Of a DNA stretch of 64,000 bases, positions 1 to 8,032 are shown piece after piece (positions within the stretch are counted from its first letter, which is position 1; every line of letters begins with the position of its first letter). The translations under genes were made by a program, and so were the position numbers. This DNA is from JAXLWB01 sp046328715 (GTDB lineage Bacteria; Chloroflexota; Anaerolineae; Caldilineales; Caldilineaceae): the NCBI GenBank assembly GCA_046328715.1, contig JAXLWB010000002.1:62001-126000 (forward strand), read 5' to 3'. The notes under the pieces are model-generated. The model was not told where the DNA came from and did not search any database. It saw only the letters and a list, made by a program, of their open reading frames with translations.

Positions 1-1266
1 ATTCATCAAGAACTGGCACTGACCCTCAACCTTTCCGTCGCAGAAAACATTTTTCTCAATCGTGAACCCCTTCTTGCGTTAGGAAGGGTGGATTTTGCCC
101 GGATGAATCGTGCTGCTGAAGAGCTTCTGCGCGATCTGGGCACCGAAATTCCTGGCAATAAACGCGTGGGAGAGTTGACCGTTGCGGCACAGCAGATGGT
201 GGAAATTGCCAAGGCTGTTTCACGCAATGCTCAGTTAATTTTGATGGACGAACCGACCTCGGCACTTTCCGCACGCGAAGTGGATGCCCTCTTTGCCATG
301 ATGCGCCGTCTAAAGGAAAAAGGAGTCGCCGTCGTCTTTATCAGCCATCGTTTGGACGAAGTGCGTCGGATCGTTGACCGGATCATTATTATGCGTGATG
401 GCGAACGTGTGGGATCTCTACCCATCAGCGAAGCCAGCGAAGAAACCATCATACGCATGATGGTGGGGCGAGATGTGGCACTAGCCAACAAACAGGCAAC
501 ACCCATTGGCGAGCCTGTGCTTGAGGTGCGCAATCTCTCTGGCCAGAACGGGGTCAAGCAGATCAATTTGACAGTTCACAAAGGCGAGATTGTGGGGATT
601 GCTGGCCTCGTGGGTGCGGGTCGGACCGAGTTGGTACGCCTTATTTGTGGTGTGGATCGGCTGACCAATGGTGAAATTCTTATTGCAGGCAAAGCAGTGA
701 AAATCCAATCTCCGGCAGATGCAGTGGCACAAGGCATTGGCTGGGTGCCAGAAGACCGCAAATTACATGGGCTGATACTAGGCATGAGCGTCCAGGAAAA
801 TAGCAGTATGGCAATCCTGCCCCGTCTTTCTGATTGGTTGGGAAGGATTTATCCACAGAAGGAAAGGGAAATTGCCGAACAATATGTAAAATCGCTCGAT
901 ATTGTCACGCCTTCCGTTTCCCAGATTGTTCGCAATCTTAGTGGTGGTAATCAACAAAAGGTAGTGCTGGCAAAGTGGCTAAGCAGTACGCCGCAGTTGT
1001 TGATTGTCGATGAGCCGACTCGTGGCATCGACGTAGGTGCCAAAAGCGAAATCCACAAATTACTGGCACAATTAGCACAACAGGGCATCGCCATTCTCAT
1101 GATTTCATCCGAACTACCCGAAGTTCTTGCGATGAGTGATCGAATTATTGTAATGTGTCAGGGGCGAATTACTGGCGAATTTACACACAACGATGCCAGC
1201 CAGGAAAAGATTATGACCGCTGCCACCCAGTTTTTGTCAATTGCCAACACGCCAAATTTAAACTGA
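1..1266 (+). CDS. Sugar ABC transporter ATP-binding protein, RbsA/MglA type (5' truncated)
   Basis: Cytoplasmic ATPase subunit of a CUT2-type monosaccharide importer. The frame is open from base 1, so the start and the first Walker A lie outside the window; 421 residues are visible. It opens at the Q-loop of the first nucleotide-binding domain (HQELALTLNLSVAENIF), followed by a variant signature (ELTVAAQQMVEIA) and Walker B LILMDEPTSAL. The second domain has the degenerate Walker A usual for this family (GLVGAGRTEL), a good signature (LSGGNQQKVVLAKWL) and Walker B LLIVDEPTRG. The permease gene follows after 30 bp, so the two probably form one operon with a binding protein upstream of the window. 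The substrate cannot be told from sequence; ribose, xylose or a related sugar are possible. Confidence 0.93.
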   Translation: MHQELALTLNLSVAENIFLNREPLLALGRVDFARMNRAAEELLRDLGTEIPGNKRVGELTVAAQQMVEIAKAVSRNAQLILMDEPTSALSAREVDALFAMMRRLKEKGVAVVFISHRLDEVRRIVDRIIIMRDGERVGSLPISEASEETIIRMMVGRDVALANKQATPIGEPVLEVRNLSGQNGVKQINLTVHKGEIVGIAGLVGAGRTELVRLICGVDRLTNGEILIAGKAVKIQSPADAVAQGIGWVPEDRKLHGLILGMSVQENSSMAILPRLSDWLGRIYPQKEREIAEQYVKSLDIVTPSVSQIVRNLSGGNQQKVVLAKWLSSTPQLLIVDEPTRGIDVGAKSEIHKLLAQLAQQGIAILMISSELPEVLAMSDRIIVMCQGRITGEFTHNDASQEKIMTAATQFLSIANTPNLN

Positions 1267-1296
1267 GCCCTGCTGGTTCTGAAAAAAGGACTTTTT

Positions 1297-2301
1297 ATGA
1301 ATCAAGTCGCTGGAGACACCTCGAAACGACTCAATTCGGCACAGCTCGATTCGAATTCAATTCGTCGCCTGTTACGAGTATCCGAATTTGTCATTTTTCT
1401 GGTTGTGATCTTTTTATTGATTGTTGGATCGCTAGTTAACCCACGCGTCCTTGGTGTAGAGAACCTCAAAATCATCACCCGTGATACCGCAATCTTAGCC
1501 ATTGCCGCATTGGGTGTAGCGTTCCCGATTATTACTGGCGGTATTGATCTTTCGATTGGCTCAGTTGTCGGTCTAGGTGGTGTTCTCTCAACCTTTTTTA
1601 TCATGAACTGGGGCATTCCGATTACACCAAGCATCATTTTGACCTTGCTGATTGGGGTGATCATTGGCTATATCCACGGTTTATTTGTCACCCGCCTCAA
1701 TATGCACGGCTTTTTGATCACTCTCGTCACGTTGGGCGTAGCGCGCGGTGCTATTCTTGTAATCACCAATGGCGTGCCAATTACGGGCGTGCCGGATGCG
1801 TATACCTATCTGGGACAGGGCTATCTTTTCAAGTTAATCCCAATTCCTGTCATTCTTTGTACAGTTGTCGCCATTTTTGCGCATTTTTTGCTGCGCTACA
1901 CCTATGTGGGGCGACAAATTTATGCCGTTGGTGGTAATATTGAGGCAACCCGCCTCTCCGGTGTTAATGTCAATGCGCGGATTATTCTGTGTTATATCAT
2001 TGCCGTGGCCTGTTCCAGTTTAGTTGGAGTAATCCAGGCTGGACGCCTAAGTCTGGGCCACCCTGCCACTGGTGAAGGCTTTGAGTTGCTGGCGATCACG
2101 GCCTGTATTCTTGGAGGGCTTAGTTTGATGGGTGGGCAGGGAACAGTGCCAGGAATTCTGGTTGGGTCGGCACTGATTGGCGTGTTGCAAAACTTGATGG
2201 TGATGTTGAATATTAATCCATACTGGCATAAAATCGTTATCGGTCTTGTGCTATTGGTGGCAATCACCTTTGATTATATGCGCCGCAAACAAAAACGATA
2301 A
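1297..2301 (+). CDS. Sugar ABC transporter permease, RbsC type
   Basis: Integral membrane subunit of the importer formed with the ATPase just upstream. The 334-residue protein is almost entirely hydrophobic, with about nine or ten predicted membrane segments. It has the family signature GGIDLSIGSVVGLGG in the first third and the cytoplasmic EAA-like loop GGNIEATRLSGVNVNARI that docks on the ATPase. The start ATG follows a weak purine-rich stretch (aaaaaagga). The next ATPase gene starts 3 bp after its stop, so translation is probably coupled. The length is normal for RbsC/XylH proteins. Confidence 0.93.
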   Translation: MNQVAGDTSKRLNSAQLDSNSIRRLLRVSEFVIFLVVIFLLIVGSLVNPRVLGVENLKIITRDTAILAIAALGVAFPIITGGIDLSIGSVVGLGGVLSTFFIMNWGIPITPSIILTLLIGVIIGYIHGLFVTRLNMHGFLITLVTLGVARGAILVITNGVPITGVPDAYTYLGQGYLFKLIPIPVILCTVVAIFAHFLLRYTYVGRQIYAVGGNIEATRLSGVNVNARIILCYIIAVACSSLVGVIQAGRLSLGHPATGEGFELLAITACILGGLSLMGGQGTVPGILVGSALIGVLQNLMVMLNINPYWHKIVIGLVLLVAITFDYMRRKQKR

Positions 2302-2304
2302 CCG

Positions 2305-3834
2305 ATGAATCAGCCAAAATCTTTTAACTCCATCCTCGAATTACAATCCGTCTCCAAACGCTACGGCGGCGCATTAGCACTGACCGAAGTCGATTTCGAC
2401 ATCCTTCCTGGTGAAGTGCATGGCCTGGTGGGCGAGAACGGGGCAGGCAAAAGTACGATGATGAAGTTACTCGCCGGGGTCTTCAACGACTATAGCGGCG
2501 AGATGCGGTTGCAGGGTCAAGTGGTTCGCTTTGCTTCGCCTGCCGACGCGCAACGGCGTGGGATTGGCATGGTCTATCAGGAACTTGCTACCTTTCAACA
2601 TCTGACCGTTGCCGAGAATCTCTTTAGTCGCCAAATGCCGACACGCAGTGGGATGATCGATTGGCGCAGCATGAATCGGGTAGCCCAGTCTCACCTACAC
2701 GAGTTGGGGCTGGAGATCGATGGCAGCAGCCGCATGGGCGAGCTTTCGGTTGGTTCGCAACAGTTGGTCGAGATTGCGCGAGTTATTTATAGCGGGGCGC
2801 AGATTATTATTCTGGATGAGCCAACCTCTGCACTTTCGGTGCCAGAAACGCGCCGCTTGTTTGAATTTATCGCCAGGCTCAAAAATCAGGGCAAGACCGT
2901 AATCTTTATTTCGCACTTTTTGGAAGATGTCCTTGAGGTCAGTGACCGCATCACCGTGCTTAAGAATAGCCGCAAAGTGGCTGTGCTCGACAGTCGCAAC
3001 ACGAGCAAACAGCAGTTGGTCGAGTTGATGATCGGCACTGATGCCAAGATTCTGCAACAGATGTACGAGCAAGATGGAAAGGCTGTTTCCAATTCCTCTA
3101 TCCTGGGAACGAAACGCCCGCAAGGCGAAGAGATTCTCTCGGCGCAGAATTTAACCCGCAGCGGAGCCTTTACCGATGTCAACTTTGCGCTGCACAAGGG
3201 CGAAATCCTGGGGCTATTTGGCTTTATGGGGGCTGGTCAGATCCAACTGGCGCGCTGTTTGTTTGGTGCTGAACCGCTCACAGGCGGCAACTTGACCCTG
3301 CAAGGCAAGGTGCTCAAATTGAGCAATACAACCATTGCACGCAATGCCGGGATCGCTTACGTGCCGGAAAATCGGCGCAACAGCCTGATGTTGCAGCAGG
3401 AGATCTTCAAAAACATCACCCTCGCCCATCTTGGCAAGCTACTAAGCGGACTGGTTCAGCAACGCCGCGAAGTGGTGATTGCCGAGGAACAGATCGCCAA
3501 AGTTGGTGTGCGTCCGCCACAGCCAATGCTGCCGGTGGGAGCTCTCAGCGGTGGCAATCAACAAAAGGTTGTGCTGGCCAAGTGGCTCACCCGCCAGCCG
3601 AAAGTGCTGATCCTGAATGAGCCAACGCGCGGCATGGATGTCGGAGCCAAGGATGAAGTGATCACCATTGTACAAAGTCTGCGCCAACAGGGCGTCGGTA
3701 TCCTGCTCATCACCACTGAGCCGGAAACCATTCTGCGTGTCGCCGATCGAGCACTCGTTATGAGCAAAGGGCGCATCACCGCCGAATTGCAAGGTAGTGA
3801 GTTAAGTAAAGAGAATTTGATGAAAAATGCGTAA
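2305..3834 (+). CDS. Sugar ABC transporter ATP-binding protein, RbsA type, with degenerate second ATPase domain
   Basis: Full-length double ATPase (509 residues, normal for RbsA). The first domain is intact: Walker A GENGAGKST (residues 43-51), Q-loop VYQELATFQHLTV, signature-like ELSVGSQQLVEIA, Walker B IIILDEPTSAL. The second domain is unusual even for this family: the Walker A position reads GFMGAGQIQL, where RbsA proteins normally have GAGR[TS], and the Walker B aspartate is replaced by Asn438 (LILNEPTRG), although the signature LSGGNQQKVVLAKWL is intact. It lies 3 bp after the first permease and 100 bp before a second permease. The four genes may be two importers or one heteromeric system; I infer co-transcription from the spacing. 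Confidence 0.92.
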   Translation: MNQPKSFNSILELQSVSKRYGGALALTEVDFDILPGEVHGLVGENGAGKSTMMKLLAGVFNDYSGEMRLQGQVVRFASPADAQRRGIGMVYQELATFQHLTVAENLFSRQMPTRSGMIDWRSMNRVAQSHLHELGLEIDGSSRMGELSVGSQQLVEIARVIYSGAQIIILDEPTSALSVPETRRLFEFIARLKNQGKTVIFISHFLEDVLEVSDRITVLKNSRKVAVLDSRNTSKQQLVELMIGTDAKILQQMYEQDGKAVSNSSILGTKRPQGEEILSAQNLTRSGAFTDVNFALHKGEILGLFGFMGAGQIQLARCLFGAEPLTGGNLTLQGKVLKLSNTTIARNAGIAYVPENRRNSLMLQQEIFKNITLAHLGKLLSGLVQQRREVVIAEEQIAKVGVRPPQPMLPVGALSGGNQQKVVLAKWLTRQPKVLILNEPTRGMDVGAKDEVITIVQSLRQQGVGILLITTEPETILRVADRALVMSKGRITAELQGSELSKENLMKNA

Positions 3835-3840
3835 AAATTA

Positions 3841-3913
3841 CGAGATACGAGATACGGGATACGAAACGCCTGAGTCCCTGAAATTCGTATTTCGCATTTC
3901 GTATCTCGTATCT
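3841..3913. repeat. Word-built hairpin (GATACGA words)
   Basis: This imperfect inverted repeat fills the gap between the ATPase stop and the next permease. Each arm is itself a run of a degenerate 7-mer (gagatacgagatacggg on the left, tatctcgtatct on the right). It lies inside an apparent operon. It belongs to the hairpin class described in the findings. Confidence 0.8.
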
Positions 3914-3934
3914 TGAAAGAGGAACCTCACGCCA

Positions 3935-4993
3935 ATGAGCACAATGACTGTGACCAAAACCGCCAAACGATCTTCACTTTCCACCTTTATCCGCCGAGGA
4001 GCGCGCGATTTTGCACCCTTTGCCACGCTGCTGGTGCTGGTGATCTTTTTTAGCCTTTCAACCGATAGCTTTCTCAGGCTGGTTAATTTGCGCAATATTT
4101 TGGCGCAGGTCTCCACCCTGGCGGTCGTCTCGACGGGGATCACCTTTGTGCTGCTCTGCGGCGAAATCGATCTGAGCATTGCCGCAGTGGCAACCATGAC
4201 TGGTGTCGTCGCTGCGGCGCTCTTTGGCGAAGGGTTGCGGCTGGGCGAAGGGATTTATATTGGCGGGGGTTGGGGCTTTGCAGGCGGGTTGCTGGCAGTG
4301 ATCGTTGGGGCAATCTTTGCGACGCTGCTGGGGTTGCTCAATGGGTGGAGCACTACGCGAGTAGGGTTACCTTCCTTTATGGCCACCCTAGCAACGATGC
4401 AGATTGCGACTGGTTTGGGACAATTCTTTACCAAAGGTGAGATTGTTTACTCACTGGCACCATTACTCACCTATTTGGGTGGCGAATATATCGGCGAATT
4501 GGATCCTTGGCGCTTGCCGGTAGTGATCATCGTCGGTGCAGTTGCCCTGCTGATCGGTCACTTTGTGCTCACCTACACCAAATTTGGGCGCTACGTCTAC
4601 ATGACAGGCAGCAATCGCGAGGCGGCGCGGCTCAGCGGCATCAATACCCAGCGGATTGTCTCCACCTGTCTGGCAATTTCAGCCTTTTCGGCAGGGCTGG
4701 CTGGTATGCTTAACACGGGGCGTTTGGGCAGCGCACAAGGTTACGGCCTGGAAGACATGCTGCTCGACAGTATTTCCGCAGTCGTGTTAGGTGGCACCAG
4801 CCTTTTTGGCGGCGAAGGCGGCGTCAAAAACACGCTGATCGGCTTACTGATTTTTGGCGTACTCAGCAATGGTCTCAACCAGATGCAACTTGACATCTAC
4901 GTCCGCCTTTGGGTGCGCGGCGTGATTCTACTGATTGCGCTGTTTATCAACATCTATGCCCTCAAGTTGCGTGACGCACAGGGGGCAGAATGA
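3935..4993 (+). CDS. Sugar ABC transporter permease, RbsC/XylH type
   Basis: Second permease of the region, 352 residues. It is a hydrophobic protein with about ten membrane segments, the family signature GEIDLSIAAVATMTG and the ATPase-docking loop GSNREAARLSGINTQRI. A short hydrophilic N-terminus precedes the first membrane segment. The upstream gap of 100 bp is filled by a word-built hairpin, so expression relative to the ATPase could differ. ATG 3935 follows the purine-rich aagaggaacc. It probably pairs with the ATPase at 2305-3834. Confidence 0.92.
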   Translation: MSTMTVTKTAKRSSLSTFIRRGARDFAPFATLLVLVIFFSLSTDSFLRLVNLRNILAQVSTLAVVSTGITFVLLCGEIDLSIAAVATMTGVVAAALFGEGLRLGEGIYIGGGWGFAGGLLAVIVGAIFATLLGLLNGWSTTRVGLPSFMATLATMQIATGLGQFFTKGEIVYSLAPLLTYLGGEYIGELDPWRLPVVIIVGAVALLIGHFVLTYTKFGRYVYMTGSNREAARLSGINTQRIVSTCLAISAFSAGLAGMLNTGRLGSAQGYGLEDMLLDSISAVVLGGTSLFGGEGGVKNTLIGLLIFGVLSNGLNQMQLDIYVRLWVRGVILLIALFINIYALKLRDAQGAE

Positions 4994-5002
4994 GATACGA
5001 AT

Positions 5003-5040
5003 TGGGTAATTGCGTAATTATGGTATTACGCAATTACCCA
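5003..5040. repeat. Perfect 16-bp hairpin built from a duplicated 8-mer
   Basis: Left arm 5003-5018 and right arm 5025-5040 are perfectly complementary with a 6-nt loop. The left arm is two copies of an 8-mer, TGGGTAAT then TGCGTAAT. It sits 10 bp after the permease stop and may end that transcript, although only a weak T-rich stretch follows. Confidence 0.85.
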
Positions 5041-5070
5041 CCTTTACTCCCTTTTTCCTCTCGGGTCAGG

Positions 5071-5086
5071 TATACTATTCCCCATG
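5071..5086 (+). promoter_or_regulatory. Candidate promoter for a leaderless mRNA
   Basis: A good -10 box, TATACT (5071-5076), ends 7 bases before the ATG at 5084, so the transcript would begin at or next to the start codon. No ribosome-binding site is present between them. No clear -35 box is seen 17 bp upstream. The inference of leaderless translation rests on this spacing only. Confidence 0.45.
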
Positions 5087-7831
5087 ACTGCGCCACTCCT
5101 CGTTACCAAATTACTTCCACCAACGCTGGTTCCAGCGACACTGCCCCGCCAACATCTGTTCGACTTGCTCAACCGAGGCGGCTACAGCCGCTTCTTCTTG
5201 ATCTGCGCGCCAGCCGGCTATGGCAAGACGACACTATTGCGTAGTTGGCTCGAGAAAAAGCAATGGGGGGATGGGGAGGTGGGGAAGTGGGGAGAGAAAG
5301 AGGTGACTCATCTCCCCATCTTCCCATCTCCCCATTTTTCCTGGCTGACACTTGATCCAGCGGATAACGATCCTCGGCGTTTTCTCACTTATTTTCTGGC
5401 GGCACTTCGGTCGTTGGCACCTGAGATTGGTAGTTCGATTGAACCACTGCTTGCCGGGCCGCAGTTGCCGCCGCTAGAGAACATCTTCATCGTGTTACTC
5501 AACGAGATTGCGGCACACTCCTCGCCAATTCTGCTGGCGCTGGATGACTATCATGAAATTGCGAACGAGGTGATTCATACTGGGCTAGCATTTCTGATTG
5601 ACAATAGCCCGGCGAACTTGCAGGTTGCCATGACCAGCCGCAGCGAGCCGCCGTTGCCGTTGTCTCGTTGGCGAGTACGTCGCCAGATGATTGAGCTAAA
5701 CGCCGCCGATCTACGCTTTTCCACGGATGAGGCTATCGCCTTTCTGCAGAATAGCATCGGGATAACGCCAACTCAGGCGATTGCACCGATCATTGAGTCT
5801 AAAATCGAAGGATGGGCTGCCGGTCTACAGTTGGCGGCGCTTTCGCTCCAGGGCAGACGGGTAGAGCAACCCGAGCAACTTACCAGCTTTTTAGAAGAGT
5901 TCTCCGGTGACCATCGTTTTGTCTTCGATTATCTGGCCAACGAGGTTTTGCACCAACAGCCGGAGGAAGTGCGTAGCTTCTTGCTGCAAACTGCCAGCCT
6001 GGATCGTCTGTGTGCGGCACTTTGCAACGATGTCACCCAGCGCAATGACAGCGCTCAACTGTTGTCCTATCTCGAACAAAGTGGCCTCTTCCTGACCCGC
6101 ATCGGCGAGCGCGGGGATTGGTTCCGTTATCATACGCTGTTTGCCGAGTTTCTGCGTGCACAATTCTCAGACAAGCAGCCCGAACTCGAAGTGCGAGCGG
6201 CACAGTGGTTTGCACAGGAAAGTCTTTGGCCCGAAGCAATCCGCCATGCATTAGCCAGCGGCAATTTCCACTTTGCCGGTCGCCAGATCGCCAATGCGAT
6301 TGGCTATGCCCTAGCAAACGGCCTGATTGGTGAGCTCGCCGGCTGGTTGGAGGCACTGCCCGACGCCCAAATTCGAGCCGATTACGAGTTGTCGGTCGCC
6401 AAAGCGTGGACCTCTTATCTGATGGGACAGATGGCACAGGCCATTGACTATCTGGAGAGTGGGTTGATGTTTCAACCCACCAACTTACCGGCAGAGGATG
6501 AAGTCGCGGCCACGGCTCTGCGTGGATTTCTGGCAGCCGCCCAACGCGATTTTACAGGTGCACTTGCTTATTGTCAGAAAGCATTGGCAGCAGTGGGCGA
6601 GGGCGATCTACCTTTGCGCAGTATCATTCTGCTCAATCTGGCCCAGGTTCAATGGTGGCTGGGCAATCCGGCTGCGCTCCAGACGGCAGCCGAGGCCAAA
6701 GAACTGAGTGAACGCACAGGTAATTTGTATGGTGCGATGAATGCGCTTGGCACGGAGACTCAGATTCTGTTGATTTTGGGCAGGCTGAATGAAGCCAAAC
6801 ACTTATGCGAGAAAGCCATTCTGACCTACACGCTTCCTTCGGGCACGATGACGCCGCTGGCGGCTATTCCATTGGTCAACCTTGGACTTGTCCTGGTCGA
6901 GCAGGGTGACTTTGCGAAAGCCGAGGGTCTCTTGCGCCAAGGGATCGAACTCAGCTACCAAAGTGGAAGCTATGTCCCGTTGCTCTCTGGCAACCTGGTG
7001 CTGATTCGCACATTGCAAGCATTGGGGCACAATGAGGAGACGTTTGCACTCCTTTACGAATTAAAAGAGGCTGCTAAGAACTTCGGTGCCGAGATGCTGG
7101 TGGATACGTTGGAAGCAGAAATTCGTCTGACCGCTCGGGATTTTGTGTTTGTGCAGCGCTGGGTTGAGCGCCTTGGCTTGCAGGTCAGCGACACACCAGA
7201 TTACACCCAGGAAACGATCTACATCCTTTATAGTCGCTGGTTGATCAGTCAGAATCAGCATGAGGTTGCGCTGCCCTTGTTGCAGCGGCTCGAACAGTCA
7301 GCGCACCAGAACGAACATCTGGGGATTGAGCTTCATGCGCTGATCTTACAAGGCATCATTTTCCAGCTGCTTGACCAACGTTCCGCTGCTCAAAGCGCCT
7401 TACAAACTGCGTTACATCTGGCGGCTCCTGAAGCATACCGCTACCCCTTTTTCGTCCACCTGCGAACCATCGCGCCTATGCTCACTGCACTTCAAGCAGA
7501 AAACCAGCCATTTGTTGCCTCACTTTTCGCCACTACTCCACCGCCTACTGCCCAGTTACCCGATTCTTCAGGAGCCCCATCTTCTCTCTCACAAGCACTT
7601 GCCTCCGAACTGAACAAGACAAACGCCTCAACTCTCCTCGAACCGCTTAGTGACCGCGAACTCGACGTGCTACGACTGCTCGCCGCTGGCCTCTCCAATC
7701 CCGAAATTGCCGACAAGTTGATCGTCGGCGTTGGTACAGTGAAGACCCATGTCCATAATATCCTCGGTAAATTGGGCGTACGCAATCGGATTGAAGCGAT
7801 TGATGCAGCCAAGCAATTGGGATTGATTTGA
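5084..7831 (+). CDS. MalT-like LuxR-family ATP-dependent transcriptional regulator
   Basis: Large STAND-type regulator (915 residues). Walker A GYGKTT lies at residues 45-50 and a Walker B-like LLALDDYHE near residue 150. TPR-like helical repeats fill the middle, and a C-terminal LuxR helix-turn-helix (LSDRELDVLRLLAAGL to the end) binds DNA. Family members switch on target genes when a small ligand binds the TPR sensor. Residues about 60-85, between Walker A and the conserved WLTLDPADNDP, are encoded by a low-complexity hairpin element (5262-5340), a position where relatives have only a short linker. ATG 5084 is the first start and gives the normal short N-terminus before the P-loop. The gene is followed by a 200-bp gap; the target could be the neighbouring sugar transporter. 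Confidence 0.92.
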   Translation: MTAPLLVTKLLPPTLVPATLPRQHLFDLLNRGGYSRFFLICAPAGYGKTTLLRSWLEKKQWGDGEVGKWGEKEVTHLPIFPSPHFSWLTLDPADNDPRRFLTYFLAALRSLAPEIGSSIEPLLAGPQLPPLENIFIVLLNEIAAHSSPILLALDDYHEIANEVIHTGLAFLIDNSPANLQVAMTSRSEPPLPLSRWRVRRQMIELNAADLRFSTDEAIAFLQNSIGITPTQAIAPIIESKIEGWAAGLQLAALSLQGRRVEQPEQLTSFLEEFSGDHRFVFDYLANEVLHQQPEEVRSFLLQTASLDRLCAALCNDVTQRNDSAQLLSYLEQSGLFLTRIGERGDWFRYHTLFAEFLRAQFSDKQPELEVRAAQWFAQESLWPEAIRHALASGNFHFAGRQIANAIGYALANGLIGELAGWLEALPDAQIRADYELSVAKAWTSYLMGQMAQAIDYLESGLMFQPTNLPAEDEVAATALRGFLAAAQRDFTGALAYCQKALAAVGEGDLPLRSIILLNLAQVQWWLGNPAALQTAAEAKELSERTGNLYGAMNALGTETQILLILGRLNEAKHLCEKAILTYTLPSGTMTPLAAIPLVNLGLVLVEQGDFAKAEGLLRQGIELSYQSGSYVPLLSGNLVLIRTLQALGHNEETFALLYELKEAAKNFGAEMLVDTLEAEIRLTARDFVFVQRWVERLGLQVSDTPDYTQETIYILYSRWLISQNQHEVALPLLQRLEQSAHQNEHLGIELHALILQGIIFQLLDQRSAAQSALQTALHLAAPEAYRYPFFVHLRTIAPMLTALQAENQPFVASLFATTPPPTAQLPDSSGAPSSLSQALASELNKTNASTLLEPLSDRELDVLRLLAAGLSNPEIADKLIVGVGTVKTHVHNILGKLGVRNRIEAIDAAKQLGLI
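5262..5340. repeat. Word-built hairpin inserted in frame inside the regulator gene
   Basis: The left arm is a run of GGGGATG/GGGGAGGT words (5264-5294) and the right arm is its near complement (5311-5336, tctccccatcttcccat...). The arms encode Gly/Trp/Glu/Lys-rich then Pro/Ser/His-rich residues, with no stop codon. This low-complexity stretch is unlike the flanking coding sequence. Confidence 0.85.
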
Positions 7832-7950
7832 CAAGCTGACAAGATGATGGACATATTTCTCTACCCTCGCTCTACCACTTCAATCTATCCATCGCTCTAT
7901 CTATTGGTAGAGGTAAACTCTCCTCCCACCTGCTAAGCTAAATGCAACGG

Positions 7951-8013
7951 GTACACAGATAAACACAGATAGAAAGTTCAATCGCTATTTACCCTTTCGA
8001 TCCGTGTACAAAT
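7951..8013. repeat. Word-built hairpin (ACACAGATAA words) upstream of the CN-hydrolase gene
   Basis: The left arm 7951-7976 holds a tandem 10-mer (acacagataaacacagatag) and the right arm 7994-8013 is complementary, with one word deleted. It occupies the 5' leader region, ending about 10 bp before the ribosome-binding site of the next gene. Confidence 0.65.
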
Positions 8014-8032
8014 CTCTTTTTTTGGAGGAGCT

